DNA of 64,000 nucleotides, from positions 1 through 64,000 of the forward strand of contig NZ_JBPWOA010000031.1 of assembly GCF_051781005.1 (NCBI RefSeq), in the 5' to 3' direction. Source of the DNA: Anabaena sp051781005. Its GTDB lineage: Bacteria > Cyanobacteriota > Cyanobacteriia > Cyanobacteriales > Nostocaceae. Below the pieces are notes generated by a model, which was not told where the DNA came from, made no database searches, and was given only the letters and a program-made list of their open reading frames with translations. A program made the position numbers and the translations under genes. Of this stretch, positions 56,485 through 64,000 are shown one piece after another. Positions within the stretch are counted from its first letter, which is position 1; the number at the start of each line of letters is the position of its first letter.

Positions 56485-57680
56485 GGGAGCATCTCAAGTT
56501 TGTTAGAACAGATGAACTAGCAGGTAGGGGTAAAAATCAGCGAAAATAAAGGAAGAAATCAATCCCCCACTCAATCATGGAACCAGCTAATCAGAAAAAA
56601 CTCCAGGAGCATCTCAAAGCCATAGCAGGAATTCTATATCAAGAAGCAAAAACTGAAGAATTAGAGAGTTTAGCAGGAATTGAAAAAACAATTAGAGCGC
56701 AGACTTTAGAATATATTACGCCAGAATTAGGGGTTTTTTTCTCAAAGAAGCAACAGGAACTTCATCGGGAAGAGTAAGAATAATAAAAAGCATTCTTGGA
56801 GAATTGCCAGTCAGTGAAAAACAAGCACGAAAGTTAAAACTAGAAAACAATCAAAAAATAAGTCCTTATTTAGAGCAATGTTGCTTGAGAGCAAGTGCAA
56901 ATGTATCCTATGAAAATGCAGCACAAGATATTTATAAATATACTGGGATGTCGATTTCTGCTAGTACACAACAAAGAATCGTTCAGCGTTATGAGTTTCC
57001 CGAAATAGGAGACGAAAAAGAAATAGAAGAAATTAGCGTGGACGGTGGAAAGGTAAGGCTTAGGACTGAACAAAAAGGAGAATCATGCCTCTGGAAAGAC
57101 TATAAAGCTATTTGCATTAACCAAGGAATAAAAGTAGCTAGATTGGGTGAAAATGAATCTTTAATCGATTGGGTAAATCAACAACATTTGGCAGATCCAT
57201 TAACCTGTTTAGGTGATGGACATCCGGGAATTTGGAAGATAATTCGACAATTTAATTGTCCAGGGGAAAGACGGGAGATTTTAGATTGGTTTCATCTTGT
57301 TGAAAATCTACATAAAGTAGGTGGTTCTCTCAAGCGACTCAAAGCTGCGGAAACTTTTCTTTGGCTAGGAAAAGTTGATGAAACTCTCGCTCTCATATCT
57401 CCACTTCAATCTAAAAAAGCTCAAAATTTCTGTCAGTATTTGGAAACTCATCGCCATCGAATTGTCAATTATGATTATTATCAAACCGAGGGTATTTGTT
57501 CTATTGGTTCTGGTGCCGTCGAGTCTACTATCAAACAGATAGATCGCCGATTAAAAATCTCTGGCGCACAATGGAATGAATCGAATGTCTCTCAAGTCCT
57601 CAAGCATCGCTGTGCTTATCTCAACGCCAAGCTTTAGAGCCTGTTTAGTTCTTTTGTTCTAACAAAGTTGATATGCTCCC
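56485..57680 (+). mobile_element. Complete insertion sequence, ISKra4 family, 1196 bp
   Basis: The ends GGGAGCATCTCAAGTTTGTT (left) and its imperfect inverse AACAAAGTTGATATGCTCCC (right) extend about 40 bp with mismatches. The 8-bp target duplication CAATCATC is exact on both sides (56477-56484 and 57681-57688). The internal transposase needs a -1 frameshift. It is inserted in the 116-bp repeat array. Confidence 0.92.
56577..57637 (+). CDS. ISKra4-family transposase, made by programmed -1 frameshift
   Basis: The first frame (56577-56777) encodes a helical N-terminus and stops; the second frame (open through 56804-57637) carries the catalytic part. A slippery T_TTT_TTC lies at 56735-56741; a -1 slip there joins LGVFF to LKEATGTSSGRVR, which matches the family continuation, giving about 353 residues. 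DDE-type acidic residues are in EISVDGGKVRLR, LGDGHPGIW and GSGAVESTIKQ. Both frames are otherwise intact, so the element may be active. Confidence 0.88.
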
Positions 57681-58020
57681 CAATCATCTCTTTGTCATAA
57701 TGGCAATAACTACTTTGTCATTCTGAACTGAGTGAAGAATCTTCGAGATGCTTCGTACCTCAGCATGACAGTCATCACTTACGTAAAGCGAGATGACAAT
57801 CATCTCTTTATCATGATAGCAATAATCACTTTGTCATTCTGAATGGAGTGAAGAATCTTCGAGATGCTGAGGTACGAAGCATGACAATTACCGCTTACGT
57901 AAAGCGAGATGACAATCATCTCTTTGTCATAATGGCAATAACTACTTTGTCATTCTGAACTGAGTGAAGAATCTTCGAGATGCTTCGTACCTCAGCATGA
58001 CAAATCTATTGTACAGGAAT

Positions 58021-58311
58021 TTACTCTGCATACCATTCAATACTCAAGTCTTGCCAATTAGGATTTATAGATTCAATTAGTAATATTTTTTTAGCTCTTA
58101 ACCATCCTTTTATCTGCTTCTCACGTTCGATAGCTACTTTAATATCTGAAGTTTCTTCATAGTATACGAGCTTAGTGATATTATATTTTTGCGTAAACCC
58201 TGGTAGAAGTTTTTGTTTGTGTTCATATATTCTGCGTTGTAAATCATTAGTCACACCTGTGTATAATGTTTTTGATTTATTGCTCATTATGTAGACATAA
58301 TATTGATTCAT
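58021..58311 (-). CDS. GIY-YIG nuclease-domain protein
   Basis: 96 residues, single GIY-YIG domain: YYVYIMSN ... TLYTGVTNDLQRRIYEHK, then an invariant-type Glu in AIEREKQIKGW. YhbQ/UvrC-N-like standalone nucleases are widespread and often near repeats; the function is unknown. It starts in the gap after the repeat array. Confidence 0.88.
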   Translation of the reverse strand: MNQYYVYIMSNKSKTLYTGVTNDLQRRIYEHKQKLLPGFTQKYNITKLVYYEETSDIKVAIEREKQIKGWLRAKKILLIESINPNWQDLSIEWYAE

Positions 58312-58386
58312 ATTCTTGAAAATACTAGGTTTATTTATTCAGATTTTTAAATTGGTTACAAGGTATGGTGTGCAAAAAATTCTTTA

Positions 58387-58414
58387 TTAGAGACGTTTCA
58401 TGAAACGTCTCTAA
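58387..58414. terminator. 28-bp perfect palindrome (hairpin terminator candidate)
   Basis: TTAGAGACGTTTCA and its exact inverse TGAAACGTCTCTAA meet at the centre without a loop spacer. It lies downstream of the hydrolase at 58589-59440 and is of a type widely repeated between cyanobacterial genes. Confidence 0.55.
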
Positions 58415-58447
58415 GTTGTTGGTTCTAGTATCTCATGAATTTGACTA

Positions 58448-58587
58448 ATGATGAAAAATGGAGATTCTTCCCTCCGGTCAGAATGACATATCACATTCAT
58501 GTTCTAGTTTTTCAACATCTTCTGAAATGAAAAATTGAGATTCTTCCCTCCGGTCAGAATGACACATCATATTCATGTTCTCAACTA
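58448..58587. repeat. Two direct repeats, 76-bp period
   Basis: GAGATTCTTCCCTCCGGTCA occurs at 58461 and 58537, within longer similar segments ending CATTCATGTTCT. It belongs to the same AGATTCTTC/CAGAATGACA family as the 116-bp array. Confidence 0.75.
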
Positions 58588-58588
58588 T

Positions 58589-59440
58589 TTAATTTGACTC
58601 TGAACGACGCACAAAGGGCAAGAGGTCTTGTAAAATCGTTTCGTGATAATGTTCTTGGGGATAATGTCCCACGTTATTGAGTTTGATGATTTCGGCATCT
58701 GGTACAGATTTGACAAAGCTTTCAGCTATATCTACAGATAGCCAAGGATCAATCATTCCCCATTGAACTAGAATTGGTTTCTGCCATTGTTTAAAACCAG
58801 TTTCTATTTCTGTCATGGCTTGGTCTAGTTGCAAATTTCTAATTGTGGAAAGCAGTCCCCGACCAGATGAAGAACTCTTTAAATACGGTTTGCGATAAAT
58901 ATCTAAATCGTTATCTTCAATACGGTAACGACTACCAGCTTCTAAAGTTCTATCAACTAAAAGAGGATCTTGTGTCATGACTTCACCTGCTAGAGGTAAA
59001 CCCATTTGTTTAATTTTCCAAGGTAATTTGGCAGATGTGGAAATGGGTGTGTTTAAAATTGCAATGTTGGCTATTTTTTCAGAATTACGCAAGGCATATT
59101 GTAACCCAACGGAACCTAAATAGCCTTGCACAACTAGGGAAAATCTTTCTAATTCTAAAGCTTGAATAAATGCTGCTAATGCTGTGATGAATGCGTCGGG
59201 AGTGTAAGCGAAATCGCGTTTTTCAGGTTTACCAGAAAAGCCGTAACCTATCCAATCGGGTGCGATCGCTCTTGTTCCTTGTGCTGCCAATGCTGGTAGA
59301 ATGTTTCTCCAGCTATAACTTTGGGCAACTATGCCATGTAGCAATACCACTGGCAATAAATCACTTCTACCAATCGGTTCAGCTTCCCGATAATACCACT
59401 CTAACGAATCTACTGTTATCTTATGTTCTTGTATTGACAC
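58589..59440 (-). CDS. Alpha/beta-fold hydrolase
   Basis: 283 residues. LLHGIVAQSYSWRNILPAL oxyanion loop, DWIGYGFSGKP, nucleophile region VVQGYLGSVG (the usual GxSxG is GYLGS, so the Ser position is replaced), acid in WGMIDPWLS and His in VGHYPQEH. The loss of the nucleophile Ser suggests a non-hydrolytic or haloalkane/lyase-like member. Substrate unknown. Confidence 0.82.
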   Translation of the reverse strand: MSIQEHKITVDSLEWYYREAEPIGRSDLLPVVLLHGIVAQSYSWRNILPALAAQGTRAIAPDWIGYGFSGKPEKRDFAYTPDAFITALAAFIQALELERFSLVVQGYLGSVGLQYALRNSEKIANIAILNTPISTSAKLPWKIKQMGLPLAGEVMTQDPLLVDRTLEAGSRYRIEDNDLDIYRKPYLKSSSSGRGLLSTIRNLQLDQAMTEIETGFKQWQKPILVQWGMIDPWLSVDIAESFVKSVPDAEIIKLNNVGHYPQEHYHETILQDLLPFVRRSESN

Positions 59441-59568
59441 TCTATTTTCCTATCCTGAGAATGCAACAGCACCGCACAGATGCTTTAATACTGAATTCTC
59501 TTTTATCATCCTACAAATAGGTAATAGGATTTCTAGAAAAGAATCTCACATATTAAGAGGTTAAGCTG

Positions 59569-59597
59569 TTGACTTCCATCTTAAAACCTGGTATACT
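59569..59597 (+). promoter_or_regulatory. Consensus sigma-70 promoter of predicted small RNA
   Basis: TTGACT (59569-59574), 17-nt spacer, TATACT (59592-59597). The near-perfect match lies between two minus-strand genes and points to the plus strand. Confidence 0.6.
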
Positions 59598-59603
59598 CTG
59601 TTT

Positions 59604-59670
59604 TGATAAGGAAGAATTACGATAAAATATTTTTCAAAGAAACGTTAAACCGCCAACAAAGCGGTTTTTG
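59604..59670 (+). ncRNA. Predicted short intergenic RNA (about 65 nt)
   Basis: The start is placed about 7 nt after the -10 box; the end is an intrinsic terminator (stem AAACCGC/GCGGTTT, then T run). The transcript has no reading frame of note, although GATAAGGAAGAATTACG contains an SD-like AAGGA. Not assignable to a known cyanobacterial RNA family by eye. No plus-strand gene lies downstream within 2 kb. Confidence 0.45.
59647..59669 (+). terminator. Intrinsic terminator
   Basis: 7-bp stem AAACCGC (59647-59653) and GCGGTTT (59661-59667), loop CAACAAA, with five T in a row (59665-59669). Confidence 0.65.
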
Positions 59671-59714
59671 AGTATTTGCGATTATTGTAACTATTGATTT
59701 GAGTAGGTTTTTGA

Positions 59715-60863
59715 TTAAGAATTCTTAGGAATAATCATTTCCTGAATTGCTGAAGCTGTTGCAGGTGCGAGTAAAACGCCGTTGCGATAATGACCAGTAG
59801 CCAATAAGACATTATTAAAACCAGGGAGTTTATCGATAACAGGTGCTGGACGATTTTCGGGACGGGGACGTAAACCGGACCAAGTGCGGACAACTTTTGC
59901 TGAAGCTAAATCTGGACAAAATGCGATCGCTTGTTGTTTTAAAGATTCTAGTAATTCTTGCTTTGCAGATATCTCATCAGTATCATTGGGAAATTCTACC
60001 GTTGCACCTACCCAATAATCACCATTACCCATAGGCACAAGATGGATATCATTCCCAGTAATCACTGGTTGAAATTCAGAATTTCCTAAAAATCGTCCTA
60101 AACTTAGGTATAAAGCTTGCCCCAAAACCGGACGGATATGCACCTTTTGATTTAATTGTGCAGTTAGTGATGTTGAACCCAAACCAGCAGAGACTATAAA
60201 CCAATCTGCGGTAACAGTACCCTCTGAAGTTTCCATAGATTTCAGATGCTCGTTAATTGTCGGTGATGTCTGTACTAATAGAGAAGATGGAACTTGGTTA
60301 TTTTTGACAGCTACACCAAATTTAAATTTAACGCCATTACGTTGAGCCGCATCTACCAAAGCTAAGGTTAAAGCTGTAGGATTGAGTTGACGGTCTTGGG
60401 GAGAGTAGACCGCACCAATAATAGTGGGATGATTAATTTGTGGACAGAATTTTTGCAGTTTTTCTTTGTCCCAAACAGCTAACTGCCAACCTTGAGATTG
60501 GCGAACTTCCCGTAATCGTTCCCATTCTGACATCACTTCAACCCCACTTTCCAAAGGGCGTTCTGCGTCTTCTGACAACAGCATCACGATTCCCTGACGG
60601 TTACAAGGAATTTTGCGCCCCGTAATCCCTTCTAGTTCAGGAATCAAAGTTTCATAACGTTTAATGCTTTCTTGGCGCATTTGCCAAGCTTTGCCCTTGA
60701 TTTTGTGGCTAATGACACCCATTAAAACACCGAGAGCCGCACCTGTTGAAGCTTGTGCTGGTTGATTTTGGTCGAAAACAGTGATATTTAGACCTTTAAT
60801 TTGACTGAGTTGATAGGCGATAGTCGCCCCAACTACGCCACATCCAATAATTACTATATTCAT
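59715..60863 (-). CDS. FAD-dependent DAO-family oxidoreductase (ThiO/glycine-oxidase-like)
   Basis: 382 residues. N-terminal dinucleotide fold IVIIGCGVVGATIAYQL; C-terminal GLRPRPENRPAPVID and LATGHYRNGVLLAPATA are typical of glycine oxidase/ThiO and related D-amino-acid oxidases. ThiO supplies the iminoglycine for thiamine thiazole. No thi genes are adjacent, so a different amine substrate is possible. Confidence 0.83.
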   Translation of the reverse strand: MNIVIIGCGVVGATIAYQLSQIKGLNITVFDQNQPAQASTGAALGVLMGVISHKIKGKAWQMRQESIKRYETLIPELEGITGRKIPCNRQGIVMLLSEDAERPLESGVEVMSEWERLREVRQSQGWQLAVWDKEKLQKFCPQINHPTIIGAVYSPQDRQLNPTALTLALVDAAQRNGVKFKFGVAVKNNQVPSSLLVQTSPTINEHLKSMETSEGTVTADWFIVSAGLGSTSLTAQLNQKVHIRPVLGQALYLSLGRFLGNSEFQPVITGNDIHLVPMGNGDYWVGATVEFPNDTDEISAKQELLESLKQQAIAFCPDLASAKVVRTWSGLRPRPENRPAPVIDKLPGFNNVLLATGHYRNGVLLAPATASAIQEMIIPKNS

Positions 60864-61083
60864 GACGTTTTTTATGAAGTGCGGGGGTGAAGAATAAAGA
60901 TTTACCCTCTTTACCCTATCACCCCATTACCCTAGCGTTTTGTGACTCAGGACTCATAGTAGGAAGCAAAGGATTGGTAATGGGTAATGGGTAACAGGGA
61001 ACAGAAGAAAGATAAATTTCCCCTTCTGTCAACTGTCACCGTTCGGCTGACGCTCACGGCGGAAGCCTGTCACCCGTCACCCG

Positions 61084-61539
61084 TCAACTGTTAACTTCTT
61101 CTGGAATCAGTTGTAGGAACTTGTCAATATCGACAAAAGCATCTTTGTAGCTACTCAAGGCCAAACTAGTGTTACCGACCTTAGCAGCTTGGTCGATTTT
61201 TACCAAGTGGCTTAAAAAATCCTTGCTGATCTGTCTGGCTTTAGGTTGGTCTTGGGGTAACAAGTTGGGGATGACGTAAGTCATATTTAACCTAGCTTCT
61301 GTAATTGGGCCATGGATAAAATTGCCGACATCAATCCATTCCCCGCTTTTAATCAGGGTTTTGAGTTCTTCTGAGCGATCGCGCACCACCTCAATATCAG
61401 GAACATATACCTGAATTTTCGCCAGTTGATCTGGTGTGTAAGTTGGAGGTGCAGTAGCAACACTAGGACCGCCACAGCTGATCAGGAATGTAGTCACTAG
61501 TACGAGAATCAGTGATAAAATAGAGCGTTGACGCACCAT
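61084..61539 (-). CDS. psbQ: Photosystem II protein PsbQ (CyanoQ lipoprotein)
   Basis: 151 residues. The signal peptide ends at lipobox LISC (about 19-22), so it is lipid-anchored in the thylakoid lumen. The rest is a four-helix PsbQ domain (YTPDQLAKIQVYVPDIEVVRDR ... FVDIDKFLQLIPEE). It stabilises the oxygen-evolving side of photosystem II. The 3' flank is repeat-rich. Confidence 0.9.
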   Translation of the reverse strand: MVRQRSILSLILVLVTTFLISCGGPSVATAPPTYTPDQLAKIQVYVPDIEVVRDRSEELKTLIKSGEWIDVGNFIHGPITEARLNMTYVIPNLLPQDQPKARQISKDFLSHLVKIDQAAKVGNTSLALSSYKDAFVDIDKFLQLIPEEVNS

Positions 61540-61868
61540 AAACGGAAATTAATTTACTATTTGTTTGCGGCTTTATAGTGTCATTTTAGATCGCTACTGT
61601 TATTTATCGTTCTAGTCAACAAAGGTTTTTACAGAAAATACTCCAGCCTGACTAGAACTTGTTACCAACCCAATCAAAAGGCAGAGTTGTTAGTGCTAGG
61701 GAAGGTTTTTTTAGTATAATTACTCAAAGAAATGTGAGGAAATCATAATTCACAGTTGCTAAATTTCCAATCTTCTTGATAAGCTAAAACACCAATGAGA
61801 TAAACTTCCTCAGCGTTTTTCTGTTTTCACATCCCCATAGGCCGATGCAAGATTAGGAGTATTTTGTC
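61540..61868. other. 329-bp intergenic region between divergent genes
   Basis: No gene or clear structured RNA found; probably holds the psbQ promoter and that of the downstream unknown. Confidence 0.4.
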
Positions 61869-62300
61869 GTGAACGCAGCTGAACAGACAACAAACTTTGA
61901 ACTCACCAGCAAGATTGCTACGGTAGTTAATTTGTTCAAATTAGAGTTTCCTGATGCCAAATCCGATCTTAAACCTTGGAAAAATGACCCAGAAACTAGG
62001 GAATTAGTAGATCCAGATTCCATAGATATCGGTTTTCACTTTCCGGGAATTAGCAAATCTTGGCGCAGTCGCAGTATTTTAATTCAAATCCGTTTTTATC
62101 AAGATCCTATCAATCAATCCAAACGTGCAATTGGTGTTGAAGCATCTGGATTTGACCATCGTGGGCAAGTTTGGCGACTGTCAACAGTAGAACAATGGAA
62201 TTTTGTTGGTGAGTCTACACCTTCCCCTTTAGTTGGGGACAAGCTTAAAGAAATTTGCAGACAAATTTTAGAGATATTTAACCTAAATTCCGCCTTATAA
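61869..62300 (+). CDS. Conserved-looking hypothetical protein
   Basis: 143 residues from GTG 61869. A compact alpha/beta pattern: LFKLEFPDAKSDLKPW, DIGFHFPGISKSW, ILIQIRFYQD, VEASGFDHRGQVWRLSTVE. No recognised family. Composition and codon use resemble neighbouring real genes. Confidence 0.6.
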   Translation: MNAAEQTTNFELTSKIATVVNLFKLEFPDAKSDLKPWKNDPETRELVDPDSIDIGFHFPGISKSWRSRSILIQIRFYQDPINQSKRAIGVEASGFDHRGQVWRLSTVEQWNFVGESTPSPLVGDKLKEICRQILEIFNLNSAL

Positions 62301-62723
62301 ACCTTATTAAACAAAAACTTAATCTTCTGCCTTTTCTACCTTCAACACTATCGCTAACAGTAATTTATACGTGAATAGTGAAAAATTAAATTGGCTAATT
62401 TATATTTTCAAGCAGCCATAAATAACATATAGCATTTCCTAGTTTAATGAAGTACAAAATCATCTGCGTTTAATTATTACTGCTTGTACGTCACTTGAAT
62501 AGAAATTGCTATAGTAGTTACCACGTAGGCAAGAACATACAGTGATTATAAACTCACACACCAAAATAATTTCAACTTTGTTCCCTATTCCCGACTATAA
62601 CTGTTAACTGATAACAGAAATATCTGTATTTTTCTGCCATAAATAAATTCTGCAAGTCAAATTGATCAGCGTGTAAACATTCCCAGGGTGTTATCTGCCA
62701 TAAACATCACACTGAGGAAATAT
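62301..62723. other. 423-bp AT-rich intergenic region
   Basis: No gene or repeat of note. Two GTAC-containing segments (about 62453 and 62487) do not form a convincing regulator site. Confidence 0.4.
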
Positions 62724-62987
62724 ATGCGCTTTTCCCCATATAGTAAACAACGCAATTTTTCTGTTTTATTTACTGTTAAATGTGTCAGCTTTACGTTTTT
62801 TTTTGGAACTTTAATCCTTGGTGGTTTTTATACAGGTTCTTTCATGATCTCTTATGTTACATCCAGCTTAAACACTATTCACCCTACCTCAATTCCTGGT
62901 ATTGAAGACCAAGAAAAATGTGAGAAAACGGGTAGAGTTTGGCAAGATGATAAATGTTGGGATTATCAACATAATCCTGCATTTTGA
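62724..62987 (+). CDS. Small membrane or secreted hypothetical protein
   Basis: 87 residues from ATG 62724, which has a good GAGG ribosome binding site 6 nt away. A basic start (MRFSPYSKQR), one hydrophobic helix (VSFTFFFGTLILGGFYTGSF, about 22-41) and a Cys-containing tail (EKCEKTGRVWQDDKCWDY). No family recognised. Confidence 0.5.
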   Translation: MRFSPYSKQRNFSVLFTVKCVSFTFFFGTLILGGFYTGSFMISYVTSSLNTIHPTSIPGIEDQEKCEKTGRVWQDDKCWDYQHNPAF

Positions 62988-63200
62988 TGACTATATAGCA
63001 AGCAGTTTTATTTGATTTTTCCAAATCACCCATGTACGGCTTATGCCACGTATACTGCAAACGGGTAAAAGCTGGACTTATGTCATACTGAGCGTAACGT
63101 AGTGCAGCGTTCGCGGAGCGTCTCGTAGAGAAGTATCTCGGAGATTCTTCACTTCGTTCAGAATGACACTTTTAACCCGTTCTTAGTATACATCTTTCAG

Positions 63201-63229
63201 ATCCCCGACTTCTGTAAAAAATCGGGGAT
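63201..63229. terminator. Bidirectional hairpin terminator
   Basis: ATCCCCGA (63201-63208) and TCGGGGAT (63222-63229) form an 8-bp stem between two convergent genes (stops at 62987 and 63234). Confidence 0.6.
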
Positions 63230-63233
63230 ATTA

Positions 63234-64000
63234 TTACCAGGAAGACATAAAATTCCAACCCTCTTTTCCCTCTGCTTCTGGATTGTTATCTTCTGGCGTA
63301 TTTAAATTTGCATCTTCTCGAATTAAATCATCATAATCACCTGAATCAACCCATTTTAATAATTCTCCAGTTCGCATTACTATCCAAGAAAGTCTATATT
63401 CTGTATAGCTTAATATTTTTGTCACCTGATCTAAATTATCAAAGCTATTGGCTGCAAACTCACGAGACTGAATTAGAAAATCTTCAATGACATCATTATT
63501 TAAGTATTCATCGGGTAAACCCGCAAGTTTCATCAGTGCAGTTGTGGCTATATTAATATCTTGACACGCTAATAAACCAGCACGATCAGCAGTTAATTTA
63601 GCCATCATTACCCAATTATATAAAGCTAGTTCAATACCACTTGCAACTAAACCACCAATACCTAATGTAGTACTACTCAATAAATTTTTTAAAGCCGGCA
63701 TCACAATTGCCATTTGATGATATATCATATGTTGACTCTTAATACGAGCAACTTCAGATCCTAAAACATAAACCAATTCATCTGGATTTAGCCATTCCAT
63801 TGCTTCTAAATTAACACCAATTAAAGGTTTTTCCACCCCCACAACATATGTTTGAATATAACCTGTACCTCGAAAAAAATATAATTCAGGCAGGGGAGAA
63901 ACATCAAGAATTTGGCAAGTTTCTGCCAATGCTTGATATAATTTAGGAAAATTACGATTTGTAACTCTAATTTCACTACCAAGACTTTGCAATCTCAGCA
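63234..64000 (-). CDS. M48-family metallopeptidase homologue lacking the zinc motif (5' end cut)
   Basis: The frame is open to base 64000; by comparison with the paralogue at 31134-32009 about 60 N-terminal residues are missing, so the TTG at 63992 is not the true start. The region corresponding to HELGH reads GSEVARI, losing both His, and the third-ligand Glu region reads AKLTADRAGLLA. The fold is retained (membrane segment, LLACQD, LMKLAG), so this looks like a pseudoprotease. An acidic tail (EDANLNTPEDNNPEAEG) ends the protein. Confidence 0.75.
   Translation of the reverse strand, partial: LRLQSLGSEIRVTNRNFPKLYQALAETCQILDVSPLPELYFFRGTGYIQTYVVGVEKPLIGVNLEAMEWLNPDELVYVLGSEVARIKSQHMIYHQMAIVMPALKNLLSSTTLGIGGLVASGIELALYNWVMMAKLTADRAGLLACQDINIATTALMKLAGLPDEYLNNDVIEDFLIQSREFAANSFDNLDQVTKILSYTEYRLSWIVMRTGELLKWVDSGDYDDLIREDANLNTPEDNNPEAEGKEGWNFMSSW

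Larger units (their letters stand above)
56369..58004. repeat. 116-bp tandem repeat array, split by an insertion sequence
   Basis: Four units of 116 bp: copy A begins at about 56369, B at about 57689, C at about 57805 and D (incomplete) at about 57921. Marker segment GCTTCGTACCTCAGC lies at 56430, 57750 and 57982; in copy C it is inverted (57866-57880). Once the 1196-bp IS and its 8-bp duplication are removed, A and B are also exactly 116 bp apart. The unit carries the AAGAATCTTCGAGATGC / GCATGACA hairpin family seen elsewhere in the window. Confidence 0.9.

Noticed and set aside
63992..63992. TTG at 63992 as start of the M48-like gene
   Set aside because: The frame stays open to the window edge and the paralogue has about 60 more N-terminal residues.

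Overview
The window is cyanobacterial chromosome. It carries photosystem II proteins (a PsbP-family protein and PsbQ), phycocyanobilin:ferredoxin oxidoreductase PcyA, many GCGATCGC (HIP1) sites, and dense short tandem heptamer repeats. A DevBCA-type exporter, a Mo-nitrogenase C-terminal-domain protein and a lactate/glycolate-oxidase-type flavoprotein point to a filamentous, probably heterocyst-forming N2 fixer (Nostoc/Anabaena/Calothrix type). Genus is inferred from content, not from a marker gene. Only two RNA genes with firm support were found (tRNA-Leu CAG and tRNA-Leu CAA), plus one predicted small RNA.

Layout. 1-3516: mfd (3' end cut by the window edge), with repeat-derived in-frame insertions. 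3746-9467: a CBS/CorC membrane protein, a tail-to-tail type II restriction-modification pair, an aldo/keto reductase and rpiA. 9763-12540: PsbP-like protein, Maf, a RelN/RelE-type toxin-antitoxin pair and pcyA. 13526-17232: devB-devC-devA. 17250-24793: a membrane-anchored unknown, a HAD phosphatase, Mo-nitrogenase C-terminal protein, cupin, secreted thermonuclease, a TrmH/SpoU rRNA methyltransferase, tRNA-Leu and murA. 25006-26615: a two-gene ATPase plus TOPRIM-like module. 26896-32009: a secreted TPR-CHAT protein divergent from a secreted LRR protein, followed by an M48 peptidase. 32223-35650: SDR, lactate/glycolate oxidase, tRNA-Leu and a creatininase-family amidohydrolase. 35761-36444: a Ser/Thr kinase remnant split by a MITE. 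36630-39227: NfeD-like plus flotillin. 39242-46144: DUF2288, AI-2E exporter, then plsX-fabH-fabD-desaturase-plsC. 46823-50545: pepA, a wrecked Rpn-type nuclease gene and an alpha/beta hydrolase. 51605-56263: metG, a NYN-domain protein translationally coupled to an LptC/OstA-like lipoprotein, and hemJ. 56369-58004: a 116-bp tandem repeat array split by a complete ISKra4-type insertion sequence. 58021-64000: GIY-YIG protein, hydrolase, predicted small RNA, DAO-family oxidase, psbQ, two unknowns and a partial inactive-looking M48 homologue.

The most notable observations are: (1) the ATPase/TOPRIM-like two-gene module, a plausible undescribed defence cassette; (2) a compact intergenic transcript candidate with a consensus promoter and intrinsic terminator at 59569-59669; (3) an IS with clean 8-bp target duplication sitting in a 116-bp tandem array, one copy of which carries an exact 15-bp inversion of its hairpin; (4) a MITE with 14-bp perfect ends and 9-bp target duplication inside a kinase remnant; (5) repeat elements that have become in-frame coding sequence in mfd, trmH-like and other genes; (6) a CHAT/LRR/M48 neighbourhood; and (7) a degenerate CRISPR-like repeat pair just upstream of pepA.
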